This document shows, in pieces, positions 17,072 through 27,011 of a DNA stretch of 64,000 nucleotides (the first letter of the stretch is position 1; the number at the start of each line of letters is the position of its first letter). The notes under the pieces are model-generated. The model was not told the origin of the DNA. It did no database searches and saw nothing but the letters and a program-made list of their open reading frames with translations. This DNA is from Aphanothece hegewaldii CCALA 016. GTDB lineage: Bacteria > Cyanobacteriota > Cyanobacteriia > Cyanobacteriales > Microcystaceae. Location: contig NZ_PXOH01000020.1 of the NCBI RefSeq assembly GCF_003007785.1, positions 1 to 64,000 on the forward strand, written 5' to 3'. A program made the translations under genes and the position numbers.

Positions 17072-17953
17072 ATGACATCCTTAATGCTTCAAGATCAAAA
17101 CCAATTAACTGAGATTTTGGCGATCGCACGCTCCGTCGGCTGGGGGGCTGCCAATATTCTACAAGCATATTATCGAGGTGAAGCCAATAAAGGCAATTTA
17201 GACATTCAAGAAGATAAAAAAGATGGGCCTGTTACCGCAGCCGATTTAGAAACAAATCATTATATTTTAGAAAAACTACAACAATCATTTAGTACCGAAG
17301 AGTATGGCTATCTTAGTGAAGAAACCCATCAAGGAACTGATCCAATTCCTCATGACTGGGTATGGATCATCGATCCTTTAGACGGAACAAGAGACTTTAT
17401 TGACAAAACTGGAGAATTTGCCGTTCATATTGCCTTAGCTTATCAAGGTAGACCCGTAGTCGCCGTTGTTGCTATTCCCGAAGCTGAAAAAATCTATTTT
17501 GCTGCCCAAGGACAAGGTACATTTGTCGAAACCAAACAGGGGGAAGTTAAACCGATACACGTTTCTAAAAGAAATTCAATAGAAGAATTGTATTTTGTGG
17601 CGAGTCGAACACACCGAGATGAGCGCTTTCAAAAATTGATTCAAAGTCTGCCCTTTAAAGGGGTTAACTATGTTGGTAGTGTGGGTTGTAAAATTTCGAC
17701 GATTTTAGAACAGCAATCAGATGTTTATATCTCTCTATCGGGAAAATCTGCCCCGAAAGATTGGGATTTTGCCGCACCTGAATTGATTTTAACCGAAGCA
17801 GGTGGCCAGTTTAGCTATTTTAATGGAGAACCTGTTCAGTACAACCGTGGAGACGTTCGACAATGGGGTGGCATCATGGCGAGTAATGGTCAATGTCATC
17901 AAATACTCTGTGAACAAGCGAGCTTTAACTTAGCAGAAATTGATCAACAATAG
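17072..17953 (+). CDS. cysQ: 3'(2'),5'-bisphosphate nucleotidase, CysQ-type
   Basis: 293 residues of the inositol-monophosphatase superfamily. Metal-site motifs: DGPVTAADLETNHYI (Asp of the first site), LSEETHQG with the Glu, the signature WVWIIDPLDGTRDFI, and the C-terminal KDWDFAAPELILTEAGG. CysQ removes the 3' phosphate from PAP and PAPS during sulfate assimilation. Cyanobacterial homologues are annotated as CysQ or as general inositol phosphatases; substrate choice is not certain from sequence. Single gene, ended by a hairpin terminator at 17981. Confidence 0.85.
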   Translation: MTSLMLQDQNQLTEILAIARSVGWGAANILQAYYRGEANKGNLDIQEDKKDGPVTAADLETNHYILEKLQQSFSTEEYGYLSEETHQGTDPIPHDWVWIIDPLDGTRDFIDKTGEFAVHIALAYQGRPVVAVVAIPEAEKIYFAAQGQGTFVETKQGEVKPIHVSKRNSIEELYFVASRTHRDERFQKLIQSLPFKGVNYVGSVGCKISTILEQQSDVYISLSGKSAPKDWDFAAPELILTEAGGQFSYFNGEPVQYNRGDVRQWGGIMASNGQCHQILCEQASFNLAEIDQQ

Positions 17954-17980
17954 TTTAATTTTAATAAATTTTAATAAATT

Positions 17981-18003
17981 GGTGGCCTAGTCCCACCTTT
18001 TTT
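17981..18003 (+). terminator. Terminator of cysQ
   Basis: GGTGG (17981-17985) and CCACC (17993-17997) form a short GC stem followed directly by TTTTTT, 28 bases after the cysQ stop. Confidence 0.8.
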
Positions 18004-18004
18004 A

Positions 18005-18043
18005 TGTGATCAAGATCACACAGTTTATGTGATCTTGTTCATC
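18005..18043. promoter_or_regulatory. CRP-type (SyCRP1) binding site with a weaker second site
   Basis: TGTGA-TCAAGA-TCACA (18005-18020) is a perfect match to the TGTGA-N6-TCACA consensus used by E. coli CRP and Synechocystis SyCRP1. A second, partial site TGTGA-TCTTGT-TCATC starts exactly 23 bp later (18028-18043), about two helical turns away. They lie 173-211 bases upstream of the pentapeptide gene at 18216. cAMP control of that gene is inferred. Confidence 0.65.
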
Positions 18044-18215
18044 GCATTGTAATAGCTCTTAAGCTATGATTATGATAAATCAAGTTTAACTGATAATATT
18101 TAATATTTTTGAAAAGCATCGTTGTTGCAATTCTATATTTTTCCCTCACTAAACCAGTAAACGTTGACCCAAAACTTCAATAAGTTATAAGAATTAAGAG
18201 AAGCCAGAGGAAACT

Positions 18216-19082
18216 ATGTTTAAAAGTACCGCTACTATTGAACTACAAAAAAGTTATGATTCAGGTGAAAGGAAATTTCACAAAATTGAATTGCGACGGG
18301 CTGACTTAAGAGGACTAAATCTGAGCTATGCTGATTTAAGTGGAGCAGATTTAAGTTATGCTAATTTGAGAGAAGTTGATTTAACGGGAGCTAATCTGAG
18401 TGAAGCTAACTTAAATGAAGCTGATTTAACGGGAGCTAATTTACAGCAAGCTAATTTAGAAGGTGCTTATTTAATCAAAGCTTATTTAATCAAAACTAAT
18501 TTAAAAGAAACTAATTTATCTAAAGCTTATTTAACAGGAGCTTATCTAACGAAAAGCGATTGCAGTCATGCTAATCTAAGCGGAGCTTATCTAAATAGTA
18601 GTAAAATTACGGGAACAATAATGACGGGAAGTTATTATGATCAATATACTCATTTCGATAGCTCATTTGATCCAATAAAAAATGACTTAAAACAAATTAA
18701 TCAATTGAATCTTGAAACAAATATAACGATCATTGAGTTAATTAATACATTTAACTATTTGAGTCAAATTAGTATTCACTACTTGGGTCATACAATGACG
18801 ACAAGATATTGGGAAAAGGCTAGACCAAAGCATGAATGGTTGTCGCAATTCCAGTTTAATCGCCTTTCTAAAATAACCTTTTTAGGAGAGTCAAAACAAA
18901 CGATAAATTTTGCTCAAGTGCAAGATATTCAAGAATGGACAAATTGCTTTATTAATTCTTGTTCTAAAATTATTCAAGATTTTCCCAGAATGATCGATCC
19001 TAAACAAGTTGCTTTTGAGATCGCTGCTGTGGATTTATCTTCTGATGAGGCTTCTCTTGCTGTTTCTCAACCCAATCATTAA
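18216..19082 (+). CDS. Pentapeptide repeat protein with a C-terminal domain of unknown type
   Basis: 288 residues. Residues about 24-140 are pentapeptide repeats (ADLRGLNLSYADLSGADLS and on), with one disturbed turn near SKITGTIMTG. The C-terminal 140 residues (ITIIELINTFNYLSQISIHY onward) are not repeats; they look alpha-helical and include a conserved-looking RYWEKARPKHEWLSQF. I do not recognise that domain. No signal peptide or membrane segment, so cytoplasmic. GAGGA lies 6 bases before the ATG. A perfect CRP-type site lies upstream, so expression may respond to cAMP. Confidence 0.85.
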   Translation: MFKSTATIELQKSYDSGERKFHKIELRRADLRGLNLSYADLSGADLSYANLREVDLTGANLSEANLNEADLTGANLQQANLEGAYLIKAYLIKTNLKETNLSKAYLTGAYLTKSDCSHANLSGAYLNSSKITGTIMTGSYYDQYTHFDSSFDPIKNDLKQINQLNLETNITIIELINTFNYLSQISIHYLGHTMTTRYWEKARPKHEWLSQFQFNRLSKITFLGESKQTINFAQVQDIQEWTNCFINSCSKIIQDFPRMIDPKQVAFEIAAVDLSSDEASLAVSQPNH

Positions 19083-19218
19083 TCACTACAATTTTCTAAT
19101 AAGGACACTTTTTTAACTGGCGTGCATCTAACGAGATAGCCCAAAAGTGCAAAGAATTGTTATAGTTAAATTTTGTAAGCCGAATGATCTGGCGTTACGC
19201 TTTCTCTAAAAAAGACTT

Positions 19219-19752
19219 ATGAATCTAAAAAAAGTTTTATCTAAAGGTTTTATCTCTACCCTACTTCTAGCGGGTTCTCTCGTTACTGGATTTCAAGCGA
19301 TGACTTGGGCTGATGGTAATCCAGGTTTAACGATCTTTAGTGGGGTCGATCGAAAAGATATTCTAGATTATTATCTACAGTTTGGCGGTCGTCCCAATCA
19401 ATGGGATCGTTATAAGCTTTATATTCCTGCCAAAAAGATGACACAAGGTGCCTCAACCTTTTTCATCTCTTATCCTGATTATTTTGATGGTCGCTTTGAT
19501 ACAGACAAAGTAGAAGTTAGAGTTGGTGGTAAATCTCTACCTTTAAAAGAGGTTATCTGGGATCAAGATAGTCGTATTTTAGAGATTAGCTTGGCTACAC
19601 CGATCGAAGCAAGCACTAGAGTAGAACTGGTTTTATCTAACGTTAAAAATCCTGATTTTGGAACTTACTATCTAGTTGGTGATGTTTTAGCGGCGGGTGA
19701 TATTCCAGTACGTTTGTATATCGGAACTTGGATTGTAAGTATTGAACCTTAA
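19219..19752 (+). CDS. DUF2808 exported protein
   Basis: 177 residues with a signal peptide (hydrophobic about 12-27, ending TWADG). The body matches DUF2808, a family nearly confined to cyanobacteria: YYLQFGGRPNQWDRYKLYIP, DYFDGRFD, VEVRVGGKSLPL and VELVLSNVKNPDFGTYYL are the usual conserved strands. It is likely periplasmic or in the outer envelope; no biochemical role is known to me. It is monocistronic. Confidence 0.85.
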   Translation: MNLKKVLSKGFISTLLLAGSLVTGFQAMTWADGNPGLTIFSGVDRKDILDYYLQFGGRPNQWDRYKLYIPAKKMTQGASTFFISYPDYFDGRFDTDKVEVRVGGKSLPLKEVIWDQDSRILEISLATPIEASTRVELVLSNVKNPDFGTYYLVGDVLAAGDIPVRLYIGTWIVSIEP

Positions 19753-19767
19753 TTCGCTTTAAAAATA

Positions 19768-20745
19768 CTAATTGCTAGTCATTGGTTGTGTAACCACTTC
19801 TAGGGGGACAACAACAGGTAAATCATTTGTCCGTTGAATCTGATACGAGACTCGACTCACCCCCGAAGGACAGCAAAGCGCGTCTTTTTCATCATAACGA
19901 TTGAATTCCGCGCTGAGATTTGATGTATCATACAAAAAAATCGGTCGAGACGAACTATCGGTACGAGAGTCCATCAACTGAGGTGAAAGCGTACCGGCAA
20001 ATACACCATTGACAAAAACAAACGCCTGATATTTTAGTGGACGACACATCCCATCAAAATCGCTTGTCGCCGTCACTAAAGTCGTTTGATCGTAAATCTG
20101 TGCAGGACCGAATAACATCCAACCATTATCCTTTAAACTTACATCTTCCTTGAGTGTTGGACGACGTACACCTTCAAGACAGCGTTTCATCAGAGTAGGA
20201 TCGTTTTGAGGTTTTGGGGCTTGAGGAATAGATGTTCCTGCTTGATTCCAGTTGGTTAATTTTTTTTCATTTAACCATGTTTTAGAGGAATTGGGGGCGG
20301 GTGGACGATTCGCATCGACAAAAATTAGTGTACCTATCCCTTTTTTGGTGCGATAAGTTAACTTTAATTCGCCTTGATTATTAATGTCAAAACGTTCTAC
20401 CATCGTTAGGGCGGATAAAAATTGGGCTTCTTGAGCCATAATGGGTTCTGCACAAGCTTTAAAAGTTGATGCGATCGCCGAATTAATCTTTAAGTTTTGT
20501 TTGTTCACCTGATAACCGGTACGATAGCGGTTACAACCTCCTAAACCTGATAAATTACCGTTTTCAAAAGAAATTGTAATGGGAGCATCAGGAACTAAAG
20601 AGGTTTGATCACTCCAACTTTGTAATTGCCAGGGTGTCCCTTGAAGCGGTGGTTGACTACCTGCAAAAACTACTGTTGTTGTGATCGTACCATGAGCAAC
20701 AACGGTCAACAAACTTCCTAAAATCCCTTTTTGAACTTTGTCCAT
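19768..20745 (-). CDS. Exported META-domain (HslJ-like) protein
   Basis: 325 residues from the ATG at 20745, which has AGAGGAG 10 bases upstream; the longer frame to 20799 would start inside the rplY terminator hairpin. A signal peptide covers about 1-29. Residues 33-130 form a META/HslJ domain: LQGTPWQLQSW, ISFENGNLSGLGGCNRYRT and KACAEPIMAQEAQFL, with the usual cysteines. The C-terminal 160 residues are a second domain I do not recognise. HslJ-like proteins are periplasmic and linked to stress or antibiotic resistance. Its role here is unknown. Confidence 0.8.
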   Translation of the reverse strand: MDKVQKGILGSLLTVVAHGTITTTVVFAGSQPPLQGTPWQLQSWSDQTSLVPDAPITISFENGNLSGLGGCNRYRTGYQVNKQNLKINSAIASTFKACAEPIMAQEAQFLSALTMVERFDINNQGELKLTYRTKKGIGTLIFVDANRPPAPNSSKTWLNEKKLTNWNQAGTSIPQAPKPQNDPTLMKRCLEGVRRPTLKEDVSLKDNGWMLFGPAQIYDQTTLVTATSDFDGMCRPLKYQAFVFVNGVFAGTLSPQLMDSRTDSSSRPIFLYDTSNLSAEFNRYDEKDALCCPSGVSRVSYQIQRTNDLPVVVPLEVVTQPMTSN

Positions 20746-20782
20746 TATTGACACTCCTCTTGAATTTTGGTTTTTGGTGAAT

Positions 20783-20811
20783 CTAAAAACCAGAGACATT
20801 AATCTCTGGTT
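20783..20811 (-). terminator. Terminator of rplY
   Basis: On the minus strand AACCAGAGA (20811-20803) pairs with TCTCTGGTT (20796-20788), a perfect 9-bp stem with a 6-nt loop, followed by TTTTTA. It separates rplY from the META-domain gene. Confidence 0.88.
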
Positions 20812-20835
20812 AATAAACTGAAATAGAATAGTTTT

Positions 20836-21147
20836 CTAGTTTTCGGTTTGAGTCGCAGGAACCGAAAAGAAACTAAGATGATTTAAGGTTCTTTTCCAAG
20901 GATGGCTCTGTACTTCTCTAATTAAAGTTGTTCCTGTCCAAGATAGATCAGGAATTGCTAAATTAACGACTGTTTTATTAGGAGATGCGTCTCTAAGTAA
21001 CATTTTGGCATCTTTTTCTTTGATAATTAGCTGAATCGATTCGCTGCCGTTATGTCCATATAATGTAGCAGGAATTAATCCCTCACGGCGTAAGGCTCTA
21101 GGTTTAGATCCTTCAGGTCTTTTTTGACATTCAACATTGACTGACAT
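20836..21147 (-). CDS. rplY: 50S ribosomal protein L25
   Basis: 103 residues, the short form typical of cyanobacteria without the CTC tail. The 5S-rRNA-binding pattern is visible: RPEGSKPRALRREGLIPATLYGH residues at about 10-32 and the EVQSHPWKRTLNHLSFF end. It lies 33 bases downstream of purA on the same strand and is probably co-transcribed with it, then ended by the hairpin at 20783-20811. Confidence 0.92.
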   Translation of the reverse strand: MSVNVECQKRPEGSKPRALRREGLIPATLYGHNGSESIQLIIKEKDAKMLLRDASPNKTVVNLAIPDLSWTGTTLIREVQSHPWKRTLNHLSFFSVPATQTEN

Positions 21148-21180
21148 GACTTATTTACCTCAATAAACTTTATTGTTAAT

Positions 21181-22551
<1,371 letters not shown>

Positions 22552-22626
22552 TTAAGCTAAAGTTCAAACACACAAACAATTATTATCTCTATTTTGTGTA
22601 ACAACTGTCAAGTTTTTTTGACTCAG

Positions 22627-22800
22627 CTAAGGTTGATTTGGCGGTTGCGGTTTGATTTTTCTCATTCCCTTACCTAAATATGCTAAAACGAATCCAGTTA
22701 AGCCCATCATCCCGTATTCAAAATATTGAGTAGTGGCTATCCCAGTTCCAAAAATTAATATAAATAAGAATATTATTTGTTTTTTGCTTAATTTATTCAT
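22627..22800 (-). CDS. Small two-helix membrane protein
   Basis: 57 residues from the ATG at 22800 (MNKLSKKQ); a longer form starting at 22839 is possible but would begin inside a hairpin. Two hydrophobic stretches (about 9-21 and 27-43) with a short loop, then a basic Pro-rich tail (KIKPQPPNQP). No recognised family. It lies between purA and the large RTX gene and could be monocistronic. Confidence 0.55.
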   Translation of the reverse strand: MNKLSKKQIIFLFILIFGTGIATTQYFEYGMMGLTGFVLAYLGKGMRKIKPQPPNQP

Positions 22801-22824
22801 GTTTTTTGTGTATTTATAATAATC

Positions 22825-22873
22825 AAGGATGCAGAACAATTAAATTAAATCATTATTCTACATCCTTTTTTTA
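22825..22873 (+). terminator. Hairpin with T-run between the small membrane gene and the RTX gene
   Basis: AAGGATG-C-AGAA (22825-22836) pairs with TTCT-A-CATCCTT (22856-22867) with a single mismatch, followed by six or seven T residues on the plus strand. Both neighbouring genes read the other way, so a plus-strand terminator is odd here; it may act as a 3' structure for the RTX mRNA or stop antisense transcription. Confidence 0.5.
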
Positions 22874-23027
22874 TTTTGTTTTAATTTTTTTCGTGATTAT
22901 TTTGAGTTACACTTTCGGTGTTTTAGGTGCTTTGGGCAGGAATTTTAATTTAAGAAAAGATGCCAAGCAACGAATTTAAGCTTTAAATGATGCTTAGAAT
23001 TTTTTCAGGAAATCAAAATATTAAGTT

Positions 23028-26000
23028 TTAGATAACAACAATATGTGTGTTACTAAGTGCAGTTGCTCCAGTAAGAGTCGCTATTTGGGTTGCCGCAAAA
23101 CCGCCGCCATTGCCATCAGCATCAAAGAACAAAGCACCATTGCTAGTGTCGTAAATAAACCGTTGATTAGCATTTGTAGCAGCAGATACTCCTACTCCAG
23201 AGATAAAGCGAGTAGATGATAAAGTTCCTGCAACTAAACCACCAGCAAAACCCGTAGCCGAAATTTGGATACGATCGCCAAGAGAGGAGGTGAAATCTGT
23301 GATCGTGTCTACTCCTTCATCTTTCGCGTTGAAACGGAAGCGATCGGCTCCATCACCACCAGTGAGTGTATCATTTCCAGTACCACCAGTAAGAATATCA
23401 TTACCCGCACCCCCAGTGAGTGTATCATTACCTGCACCAGCAAGCAGGTTGTCATTACCTTCCTCTCCCGATAAGATGTTATCGCCATCATTGCCGGTAA
23501 TACTATTATTAAGAGGGTTTCCTGTTCCTAAAAGATTACTGCTACCTGTTAAAATGAGATTTTCTAAATCATTGCCTAAAGTCCAGTTAACGGATGATCG
23601 AACGGCGTCTATTCCTTCATTAGAATTTTCCAGAGTGTGATCGCTAGTGCTATTGACAATATATAAATCATCTCCCAAGCCCCCACTCATGGTATCATTA
23701 CCTACTCCTCCATTGAGGGTATCATTACCTTCTAGTCCTGAAAGATTGTCTTTACCTCCTAACCCTTGGAGTTTTTCGCTGTTTGAAGTTCCTGTTAGGG
23801 TATCATTTCCAGTGGTTCCGATTAAATTAGCGATCGCAAGAGTAAAGGTATCGCTGGCAGATGCGCCATCGGGATCGCTGGCGAGAACGGTGATCTCATA
23901 GATACCGGCGGCTGTAGCATCTGGTGTTCCGTTAAAGGTACGAGTTTCTTCATTAAAACTGATGCCATTCGGCAATACTGTATTAGATGATAGAGAGTAG
24001 GTGAGAATATCCCCATCAAGATCGCTAAAAGTGGTTTCATCTACGGTGAAGTTAAAAAGTTGACCTTCTCCCCCTGTTTGATCCGCTATAGGCTGTTGTA
24101 GAGTAGGCGCATTGTTGACATTAGCGACAGTAACGATGAGGCTATCAGTCCCGATACCCCCATCATCATCAGTAACTTGTAACTCGATGATGTAAGTCCC
24201 ACTATTATTAAAGAAATAAGTGATATTTTGACCTGTTGCATCATCATATTGTCCGTCATCATCGAGATCCCAGGCATAGCTAAGGAGATCATTACCAGGG
24301 TCTGTAGCAGTGCCAGAAAGGTTAAAAATTTCTCCTGAATTAACGCTGATGTCATTACCAGCATTAACTATAGGTGCTGTGTTGTTTACAGTTAAAGTAG
24401 TTTGGCCAGAAACAGAAGAAGAACCATCACTCACTTCTAAGGTAATTGTTTTATTGAGTACATTATCATTAATTCCTAATGTATTGAGTTGTGGCCAAGT
24501 TAATACAGGAGTTGCTCCTGTAACATTTTCGTCAAAATCACCATCGCCATCGAGATCCCAACGATAAGTAAGAGGGGTACCATTAGGGTTAGAACTCCCT
24601 GTACCATCAAGGCTTAAGGAATCTCCCTCATTAATATTGTACGGGCCACTAGGAACAGCAACAAGAACGGGTAATCCATTTTGGGTGATTTGCAGAATTA
24701 AATCATTATTGGACTGAATCAGATTAAAATCAAGCTGGCTACCGTCATAGGTATTTACAGCATTGGCTAAATTATTAAAAACAGTTGAATCAATAGTTAG
24801 AGAACCATTACCATCGTTATCACTATCTCCATCGATAAGAACTAAGTTTGTCGTTCCAACATTTAAAGTGTGAAATGAATCGGGCTGTATTAATAATTGA
24901 ATATTTCCACCTGAGATAATGGTATTTCCTGTAATTTTTAATGTATCGAAACTACTAGGACTTGACACAGACAATTTAATTAAGCCATTAGTTTGAGTGA
25001 AATCTCCAGTAATAGTAAACACACCATCAGTATCAGAAATACTCAACATCAATCCACCATCAGTATTGTAGATGGAATGAGTACCGCCGGGCGCAATGAT
25101 GCCACTACCTACGGTTAAATTACCCTCAAATATCCCAGTTCCTGCCAAAGTTCCTTCATTAGTAAAAGTACCTTGATTGAAAATAGTGCCGTTATTGAAA
25201 ATATAACTATTAGAGGCGTTAATAATAATGCTACCAGACAAGTTATGAATAATACCTTCGTTAATCAGAAAGCCCCTACCCCCGTTGCCGTAGCCGTTGT
25301 AGAGAAAGCCCGTACCCCCGTTGCCGTTGATCAGATAGCCCGTGTCTCCGTTGCTGCCGTTGTAGAGAAAGCCCGTACCCCCGTTGCCGTAGCCGTTGTA
25401 GAGAAAGCCCGTACCCACGATGCCGTTGTAGAGAAAGCCCGTACCCCCGTTGCTGCCGTTGTAGAGAAAGCCCGTACCCCCGCCGCCGTTGTAGAGATAG
25501 CCCGTACTCCCGTTGCCGTAGCCGTTGTAGAGATAGCCCGTGTCTCCGTTGCTGCCGTTGTAGAGATAGCCCCTGCCTCCGTTGCCGTTGATCAGATAGC
25601 CCGTACCCCCGTTGCCGTTGTAGAGATAGCCCGTACCCCCGTTGCCGTTGTAGAGATAGCCCGTACCCCCGTTGCCGTTGTAGAGATAGCCCCTGCCTCC
25701 GTTGCCGTTGTAGAGTTTGCTCATGCCGTCTTTGCCGTTGTAGAGATAGCCCGTGCCTCCGTCTTTGCCGTTGTAGAGATAGCCCGTATTCGCGCTTCCG
25801 TAGCCGTTGTAGAAATTGCTTCCGTAGGTTTGTCTGATATTAAGAGCCGAATTATTAACAATTGTTCCATTGTTGTAGATAGACTGAGACTGTTCTACCT
25901 CGATGGATATTCCATCTACAGTAATTACAACCGAATCATCTTCAGCCTGAATCGCTTCTATCTCATTTTGGCTTAAATTTCTCCCCGTTACTAAAGCCGA

Positions 26001-26444
26001 GAATAACTGCCCTTCATCTCCAAGGGTATCGGTACTATTCAACACCCCATCTACCGAATGCCCATACTCTTCCAACAAGACGGCAACAATTGCCTCTATA
26101 TTCCCAATATTTTGAATCAAAAAATCAGAAGACAGATAAATGCGATTTTGTGCTTTTGAATAAGCCCCATTTGCTCCATTGAGTACGCGGCTATTCACCA
26201 CTTCAATCGGGGGAAACCCGCTTAAATCCCCGACAAGCCATTTAGCCTTTAATTCCTCTGTCTCATTCTCGGCTCCAAATGAAAGAAGCATTTTGTCGTC
26301 AAAAGTCGCATCGCTACTAAACTCTTGCAATTCACTTTGTACTAAACTTCTTGCTTGTTCTAAAGCTAACAGAAGAATAGAATTAAGAGCAAAATTAGAT
26401 TCTACCGTTAATTGATTTCCAAGCACGTATTTAGATAAGGGCAT
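23028..26444 (-). CDS. Large RTX calcium-binding adhesin-like protein with YLYNG repeats
   Basis: 1138 residues. Order: N-terminal domain shared by many large cyanobacterial secreted proteins (1-187, with LLEEYGHSVDG near 124-133); 18 tandem YLYNG repeats (209-397); a beta-helix-like stretch (about 398-590, FNNGTIFNQGTFTNEGTLAG); two PKD/Ig-like domains (about 600-690, 691-778) with YRWDLDGDGDF and YAWDLDDDGQY; a cadherin-like domain (778-871); RTX nonapeptides GGxGNDxL (873-1038); and a C-terminal tail with FFDADGNGGG like type I secretion signals. No Sec signal, so export by a type I system is expected. Probably a surface adhesin or S-layer-like protein. Confidence 0.85.
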   Translation of the reverse strand: MPLSKYVLGNQLTVESNFALNSILLLALEQARSLVQSELQEFSSDATFDDKMLLSFGAENETEELKAKWLVGDLSGFPPIEVVNSRVLNGANGAYSKAQNRIYLSSDFLIQNIGNIEAIVAVLLEEYGHSVDGVLNSTDTLGDEGQLFSALVTGRNLSQNEIEAIQAEDDSVVITVDGISIEVEQSQSIYNNGTIVNNSALNIRQTYGSNFYNGYGSANTGYLYNGKDGGTGYLYNGKDGMSKLYNGNGGRGYLYNGNGGTGYLYNGNGGTGYLYNGNGGTGYLINGNGGRGYLYNGSNGDTGYLYNGYGNGSTGYLYNGGGGTGFLYNGSNGGTGFLYNGIVGTGFLYNGYGNGGTGFLYNGSNGDTGYLINGNGGTGFLYNGYGNGGRGFLINEGIIHNLSGSIIINASNSYIFNNGTIFNQGTFTNEGTLAGTGIFEGNLTVGSGIIAPGGTHSIYNTDGGLMLSISDTDGVFTITGDFTQTNGLIKLSVSSPSSFDTLKITGNTIISGGNIQLLIQPDSFHTLNVGTTNLVLIDGDSDNDGNGSLTIDSTVFNNLANAVNTYDGSQLDFNLIQSNNDLILQITQNGLPVLVAVPSGPYNINEGDSLSLDGTGSSNPNGTPLTYRWDLDGDGDFDENVTGATPVLTWPQLNTLGINDNVLNKTITLEVSDGSSSVSGQTTLTVNNTAPIVNAGNDISVNSGEIFNLSGTATDPGNDLLSYAWDLDDDGQYDDATGQNITYFFNNSGTYIIELQVTDDDGGIGTDSLIVTVANVNNAPTLQQPIADQTGGEGQLFNFTVDETTFSDLDGDILTYSLSSNTVLPNGISFNEETRTFNGTPDATAAGIYEITVLASDPDGASASDTFTLAIANLIGTTGNDTLTGTSNSEKLQGLGGKDNLSGLEGNDTLNGGVGNDTMSGGLGDDLYIVNSTSDHTLENSNEGIDAVRSSVNWTLGNDLENLILTGSSNLLGTGNPLNNSITGNDGDNILSGEEGNDNLLAGAGNDTLTGGAGNDILTGGTGNDTLTGGDGADRFRFNAKDEGVDTITDFTSSLGDRIQISATGFAGGLVAGTLSSTRFISGVGVSAATNANQRFIYDTSNGALFFDADGNGGGFAATQIATLTGATALSNTHIVVI
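25254..25820 (-). repeat. In-frame tandem repeat coding for YLYNG units
   Basis: About 18 units of 30, 33 or 36 bp encode TG(Y/F)L(Y/I)NG followed by NGG, SNGG/D or YGNGG. Several adjacent 30-bp units are identical at DNA level (around 25600-25690), and length differences are whole codons, so the array can expand or shrink without loss of frame. GC content is much higher than in the flanks. Confidence 0.9.
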
Positions 26445-27011
26445 GAGTTTTTCCTTGTCAATAACAAGAGCGTAACTTTACTGATTCTTCTTTAATTTAA
26501 GCATTGCCACAACAATAACCGCAGTGATTGGGATCACAATAAAGTTGTGATATATTCAGCCAATAGTAGTTAGTTAAATTACAGATAAGTAGGTGGTGAA
26601 AAATCAAGGATTATACCAATTTTCCTTAGTCGTGAGGCACATTCGATCCCCCCTAACCCCCCTTAATAAGGGGGGAACTTCCTTAAAGTCCTCTTGGTTA
26701 AGGGAGAAATTTCCTTAAAGTCCTTTTGGTTAAGGGGAAACTTCCTTAAAGTCCCCTTGGTTAAGGGGGAAACTTCCTTAAAGTCCTTTTGGTTAAGGGG
26801 AAACTTCCTTAAAGTCCCCTTGGTTAAGGGAGAAATTTCCTTAAAGTCCTCTTGGTTAAGGGGGAAACTTCCTTAAAGTCCCCCTTTTTAAGGGGGATTT
26901 AGGGGGATCTAAATCTTTACGCTTGTCTCTCATGAATAAATGCAAAATGGTATTATCTAAAAAATCTTTGAGAAATTTAATGAGGGTTTGGAGACCAAAC
27001 CCCTACATTGA
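26445..27011. repeat. Intergenic region with a 31/32-bp tandem repeat array
   Basis: No real gene here. Between about 26648 and 26914 an element begins and ends with inverted GATCCCCC/GGGGGATC-type ends. Inside it six full units and a partial seventh start at 26681, 26713, 26744, 26776, 26807, 26839 and 26871 (lengths 32, 31, 32, 31, 32, 32). Each unit holds CCTTAAAG...TTAAGGGG and can fold on itself. The open frame through it is repeat-derived. Next, GGGTTTGG-AGA-CCAAACCC (about 26984-27002) is a copy of a dispersed palindrome seen elsewhere in the window. Confidence 0.85.

Noticed and set aside
25173..25976. Plus-strand 267-codon frame with VARTPVAV-type repeats
   Set aside because: It is the complement of the YLYNG repeat array of the RTX gene; its openness follows from the repeat and it has no independent start signals or family.
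26694..26876. 60-codon frame with LKVPLVKGE-type repeats
   Set aside because: It lies wholly within a non-coding tandem repeat array whose 31/32-bp units are not multiples of three.
26681..26890. Regular 31/32-bp units suggesting a CRISPR array
   Set aside because: There are no unique spacers between repeats; units are head to tail, and no cas gene is near.
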